Of a stretch of DNA of 64,000 bases, positions 61,551 to 64,000 are shown piece after piece (the stretch's first letter is position 1; each line of letters begins with the position of its first letter). The translations under genes and the position numbers were made by a program. Source of the stretch: Aquimarina sp. AU474 (GTDB lineage Bacteria; Bacteroidota; Bacteroidia; Flavobacteriales; Flavobacteriaceae). The notes beneath the pieces are model-generated. The model was not told the DNA's origin and made no database searches. It worked only from the letters and a program-made list of their open reading frames with translations. Where the stretch lies: assembly GCF_900312815.1 (NCBI RefSeq), contig NZ_OMPE01000009.1:682001-746000 (forward strand), written 5' to 3'.

Positions 61551-62654
61551 TCAAATTACCTCAAATAGTTTACCAGGTAGTGGTTTAATTACTCCTTTCA
61601 GTTCCATATTTAGTAATACTGAAGCTACTTTAAATGTTGGTATATCACATTGTAATGCTATAACATCTAATAGTTCTTTTCCGTTTTTATTCAAAAAATT
61701 ATAGATTTTCTTTTCATTTCCTTCTAATTCTATAAACAATTGTTTTTGTACAACAGGTTGTTGTTTTTCTTCTAACTCCCAATTAAGCATATAAATCAAA
61801 TCTGCTGCACTAGTGAGCATATGAGCGCGTTGTGTTTTGATTAGCATATTACACCCTTTACTCAACGGGTCATTTGCCCGACCAGGTACTGCAAATACAT
61901 CACGATTATAAGAATTAGCGATATCGGCAGTCACCAGTGACCCTCCTTTATCAGCACTCTCAATAACTACAGTGGCCTCACTAAGTCCTGCAATAATGCG
62001 ATTACGGCCTAAGAAATTTTTACGATCAAAAGTATCGGTACTCCAAAAGTCTGTAAAAAAACCACCATTTTCCTCAACCTGATCAATGTATTTTGCATGA
62101 GCCTTGGGATATATTTGATTAAGCCCATGTGCCAAACATCCTACGGTTTGTAAATTATGTTTTACGGCTGCCCTATGCGCAGTTATATCTACCCCGTAGG
62201 CAAAACCCGATACAATAATTGGGTGTATTGGAGCAAGAGCCTCGATTAATTCTTCACAAAACTTCACCCCATAACTAGTTACTTTTCTTGTGCCTACAAT
62301 ACTTAATATCTTCTTATGTTTTAGGTCAATATTCCCTCTACTAAAAAGTAACACTGGACCATCTATACAATGCCTTAATTTATCGGGATAATTGTCTTGA
62401 TCATACACGGTATAATTAACATTATTATCTTCAATAAATCGCAATTCGTTTTCGGCCATCCTACGATGCTCGGGATTATGAAGCTCCTTGATTTTTATAG
62501 TTCCTATACCGTCAATTTTTAGAAGGTTATTCACTTTTTCGGCTAATACGCCTTCTGCAGAACCTACTTCTCGAATTAATTTTTTGATAGAACTATCCCC
62601 TAGGTTTGGTACTTTTTTAAGGGTAAGTAAAGCAATAAGGTTATTATGGATCAT
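61551..62654 (-). CDS. dprA: DNA-processing protein DprA
   Basis: 367 residues. N-terminal HhH/SAM-like domain (about 1-75), Rossmann-type DprA core with S-I-V-G-T-R-K-V-T-S-Y-G and the G-S-L-V-T-A-D-I-A-N-S-Y-N-R-D-V-F-A-V-P-G signature, and a C-terminal winged-helix domain (about 300-367). DprA loads RecA on incoming single-stranded DNA in natural transformation. The gene is alone and divergent from the HU/SPOR gene. Full length for the family. Confidence 0.95.
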   Translation of the reverse strand: MIHNNLIALLTLKKVPNLGDSSIKKLIREVGSAEGVLAEKVNNLLKIDGIGTIKIKELHNPEHRRMAENELRFIEDNNVNYTVYDQDNYPDKLRHCIDGPVLLFSRGNIDLKHKKILSIVGTRKVTSYGVKFCEELIEALAPIHPIIVSGFAYGVDITAHRAAVKHNLQTVGCLAHGLNQIYPKAHAKYIDQVEENGGFFTDFWSTDTFDRKNFLGRNRIIAGLSEATVVIESADKGGSLVTADIANSYNRDVFAVPGRANDPLSKGCNMLIKTQRAHMLTSAADLIYMLNWELEEKQQPVVQKQLFIELEGNEKKIYNFLNKNGKELLDVIALQCDIPTFKVASVLLNMELKGVIKPLPGKLFEVI

Positions 62655-62745
62655 GTAATAATTTGAATATCAATACAAGAAACAAAAAAAATAGAAACTG
62701 TTAATAAATTCGTAGATTATAGTTTATACGACTTTCATTTTTTTT

Positions 62746-62753
62746 TACCTTTG
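62746..62753 (+). promoter_or_regulatory. Candidate -7 promoter element for the HU/SPOR gene
   Basis: TACCTTTG matches the TAnnTTTG consensus exactly, with a TTTA about 20 bp upstream as possible -33 box. The start codon is at 62802, giving a leader of about 40 nt. Confidence 0.5.
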
Positions 62754-62801
62754 AGTATACAAACGACTCACGTTAAAAACAGTATATTCTAGAAGGGGGC
62801 A

Positions 62802-63794
62802 ATGAACAACACAGCAAAATACATAAGCGAATTACTATACAGATATGAATGTGTAATCTTACCTGGTTTTGGTGCATTTTTAACCAGGCGTCAACCGGCC
62901 ACTATTCAAGAATCTACAAATTCGTTTTTTCCTCCTAAAAAATTAATTTCTTTTAATCGTCAGTTACAAAATAATGATGGTTTATTGGCTAATTATGTTG
63001 CAACTGCTGAGAATATATCATATACAGATGCTGTAGCCAAAATACAACGTTATGTTTTATCATTAAATGATAAAATGGCTCATGGCAAACGTTTAGAATT
63101 AGAGGGTATCGGTTCCTTTTTCACATCTTTAGAAAATACTTTACAATTCGAACCTTCGCAAGAAGTAAACTATCTTATTGAAGCTTTTGGATTAAACAGT
63201 TTCGCTTCGCCTGCAATACACCGCGAAGTACAAACACAACGAGAAATCTATAAAGAAGAAGTTGAAGCTATCGAGGAAGTTGCACCGCTTACTTTTACTC
63301 CAGAAAAACGTGCAGAAAGACCATATTTGCAATATGCTGCTGCAGTTGCTATTGTATTAGGTGTTGGTGGCTTTTTTGGATTAAAACAAATTAGCGACAA
63401 TACTATAACCTATAATAGTAAAGAGTGGAAAAAAGCTAATCTTGAAATCGAAAACACGATACAAGAAGCTACCTTTGAAATAGCTAATCCGCTTCCTGCA
63501 ATCAATCTTAATATTTTAAAAGAAGGCACAGACACTACTGAATCTATACAAACTACTAGTACATCAGGAAAATATCATATTGTTGCTGGTGCATTTAGAA
63601 TTGCTTCCAATGCGAATAAAAAAGTACAATCATTGCAAAAACAAGGATTTGACGCTCAACTTATTGGAATTAATAAATATGGACTTCACCAAGTAGCATA
63701 TCAAAGTTTTGATAATAGATTAGAAGCCATACAAATACTTCGTAAAATTAAAAAAGAACAAAGTCCTAAGGCTTGGTTATTGATTCAAGAATAA
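62802..63794 (+). CDS. HU-CCDC81-like and SPOR domain protein
   Basis: 330 residues. The N-terminal part (1-130) reads like the bacterial CCDC81 HU-type domain (Y-I-S-E-L-L-Y-R-Y-E-C-V-I-L-P-G-F-G-A-F and N-N-D-G-L-L-A-N-Y-V), then a TM helix (about 173-194) and a C-terminal SPOR domain (about 250-330) with Y-H-I-V-A-G-A-F-R and G-F-D-A. SPOR binds denuded glycan strands at the septum, so the protein probably sits in the division area with a cytoplasmic nucleic-acid-type domain and a periplasmic SPOR domain. Confidence 0.88.
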   Translation: MNNTAKYISELLYRYECVILPGFGAFLTRRQPATIQESTNSFFPPKKLISFNRQLQNNDGLLANYVATAENISYTDAVAKIQRYVLSLNDKMAHGKRLELEGIGSFFTSLENTLQFEPSQEVNYLIEAFGLNSFASPAIHREVQTQREIYKEEVEAIEEVAPLTFTPEKRAERPYLQYAAAVAIVLGVGGFFGLKQISDNTITYNSKEWKKANLEIENTIQEATFEIANPLPAINLNILKEGTDTTESIQTTSTSGKYHIVAGAFRIASNANKKVQSLQKQGFDAQLIGINKYGLHQVAYQSFDNRLEAIQILRKIKKEQSPKAWLLIQE

Positions 63795-63975
63795 TAATTC
63801 TTTAAAATTTTTCTTTCAAAGAAAGTATCCAATTACTGTGGTTCTTTTAGCATCTAGTAATGTTCTGTTATGTCATTGTCTTTTTTTGGTTAAAACCTAT
63901 ATAAATTCGCAACTCAACGTTTTTAGCTTAATACACTTTTATTCAACCTAATAGTGAAAGTTATCTCTGCGTGAT

Positions 63976-63983
63976 TATCTTTG
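63976..63983 (+). promoter_or_regulatory. Candidate -7 promoter element for a gene past the window edge
   Basis: TATCTTTG fits TAnnTTTG exactly and is 17 bp from the end of the window. No other gene lies in 63795-64000, so this probably drives a gene that begins outside. Confidence 0.35.
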
Positions 63984-64000
63984 CCAAAAAATTAGCATTA

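Overview
The window is AT-rich DNA from a member of the Bacteroidetes, most likely a marine Flavobacteriaceae of the Aquimarina kind. The evidence is a MoxR/Bat aerotolerance operon, three proteins with type IX secretion (T9SS) C-terminal sorting domains, promoters of the Bacteroidetes TAnnTTTG type, few Shine-Dalgarno sites, DUF6443-type RHS proteins and LytTR/7TMR-DISM signalling. I saw no rRNA, tRNA, insertion sequence or CRISPR array.

Layout. Positions 1-1750 hold the start of a SulP anion transporter, a small membrane protein and an alpha/beta hydrolase. Positions 1745-11446 are one long leftward operon: moxR, a DUF58 protein, a two-TM Bat-associated protein, batA, an inserted FMN reductase, batB, batC, batD and batE. 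Positions 11692-14422 carry an SDR, an AlbA-type putative DNA-binding protein and a metallophosphoesterase. Positions 14423-23520 form a signalling region: a GAF histidine kinase with a decayed ATPase, a LytTR response regulator, a collagen-like lipoprotein, an intact 7TM histidine kinase, a GH9 cellulase, a stretch of gene wreckage (macro-domain and lipoprotein pseudogenes) and a small Cys-rich peptide with a double-glycine leader. Positions 23597-37971 hold an ECF sigma factor with a membrane TPR partner (putative anti-sigma), a lipoprotein, a CHAT caspase-like protease, a second double-glycine peptide and two giant RHS/SpvB-like proteins. Positions 38176-40465 encode an SPFH-GYF protein and a zinc-ribbon membrane protein. 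Positions 40876-50047 are a tandem duplication of a two-gene module (secreted beta-propeller plus small lipoprotein) and its parent lipoprotein gene. The rest (50116-64000) is mostly metabolic: a Tat-exported glycosidase, an ALDH7 dehydrogenase, GpsA, a sulfurtransferase, a NagZ-like GH3, an AraC regulator with a sterol desaturase, DprA and an HU/SPOR protein.

The most interesting signal is regulatory. Four arrays, each of three 7-mers of the form DTCAATY spaced exactly 21 bp apart, lie upstream of the kinase/LytTR operon, the cellulase gene, an orphan decayed site and the double-glycine peptide gene. The last repeat of each lies 33-35 bp before a -7-like element. The 21-bp period is the one expected for LytTR regulators, so this looks like a ComCDE-like peptide/LytTR regulon in a Bacteroidetes. 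Next to it, a GGGTAAC box lies in front of the CHAT operon, the second double-glycine peptide and the RHS gene. The last two copies sit inside a duplicated 65-bp promoter segment, which suggests one ECF-controlled CHAT/peptide/RHS unit.
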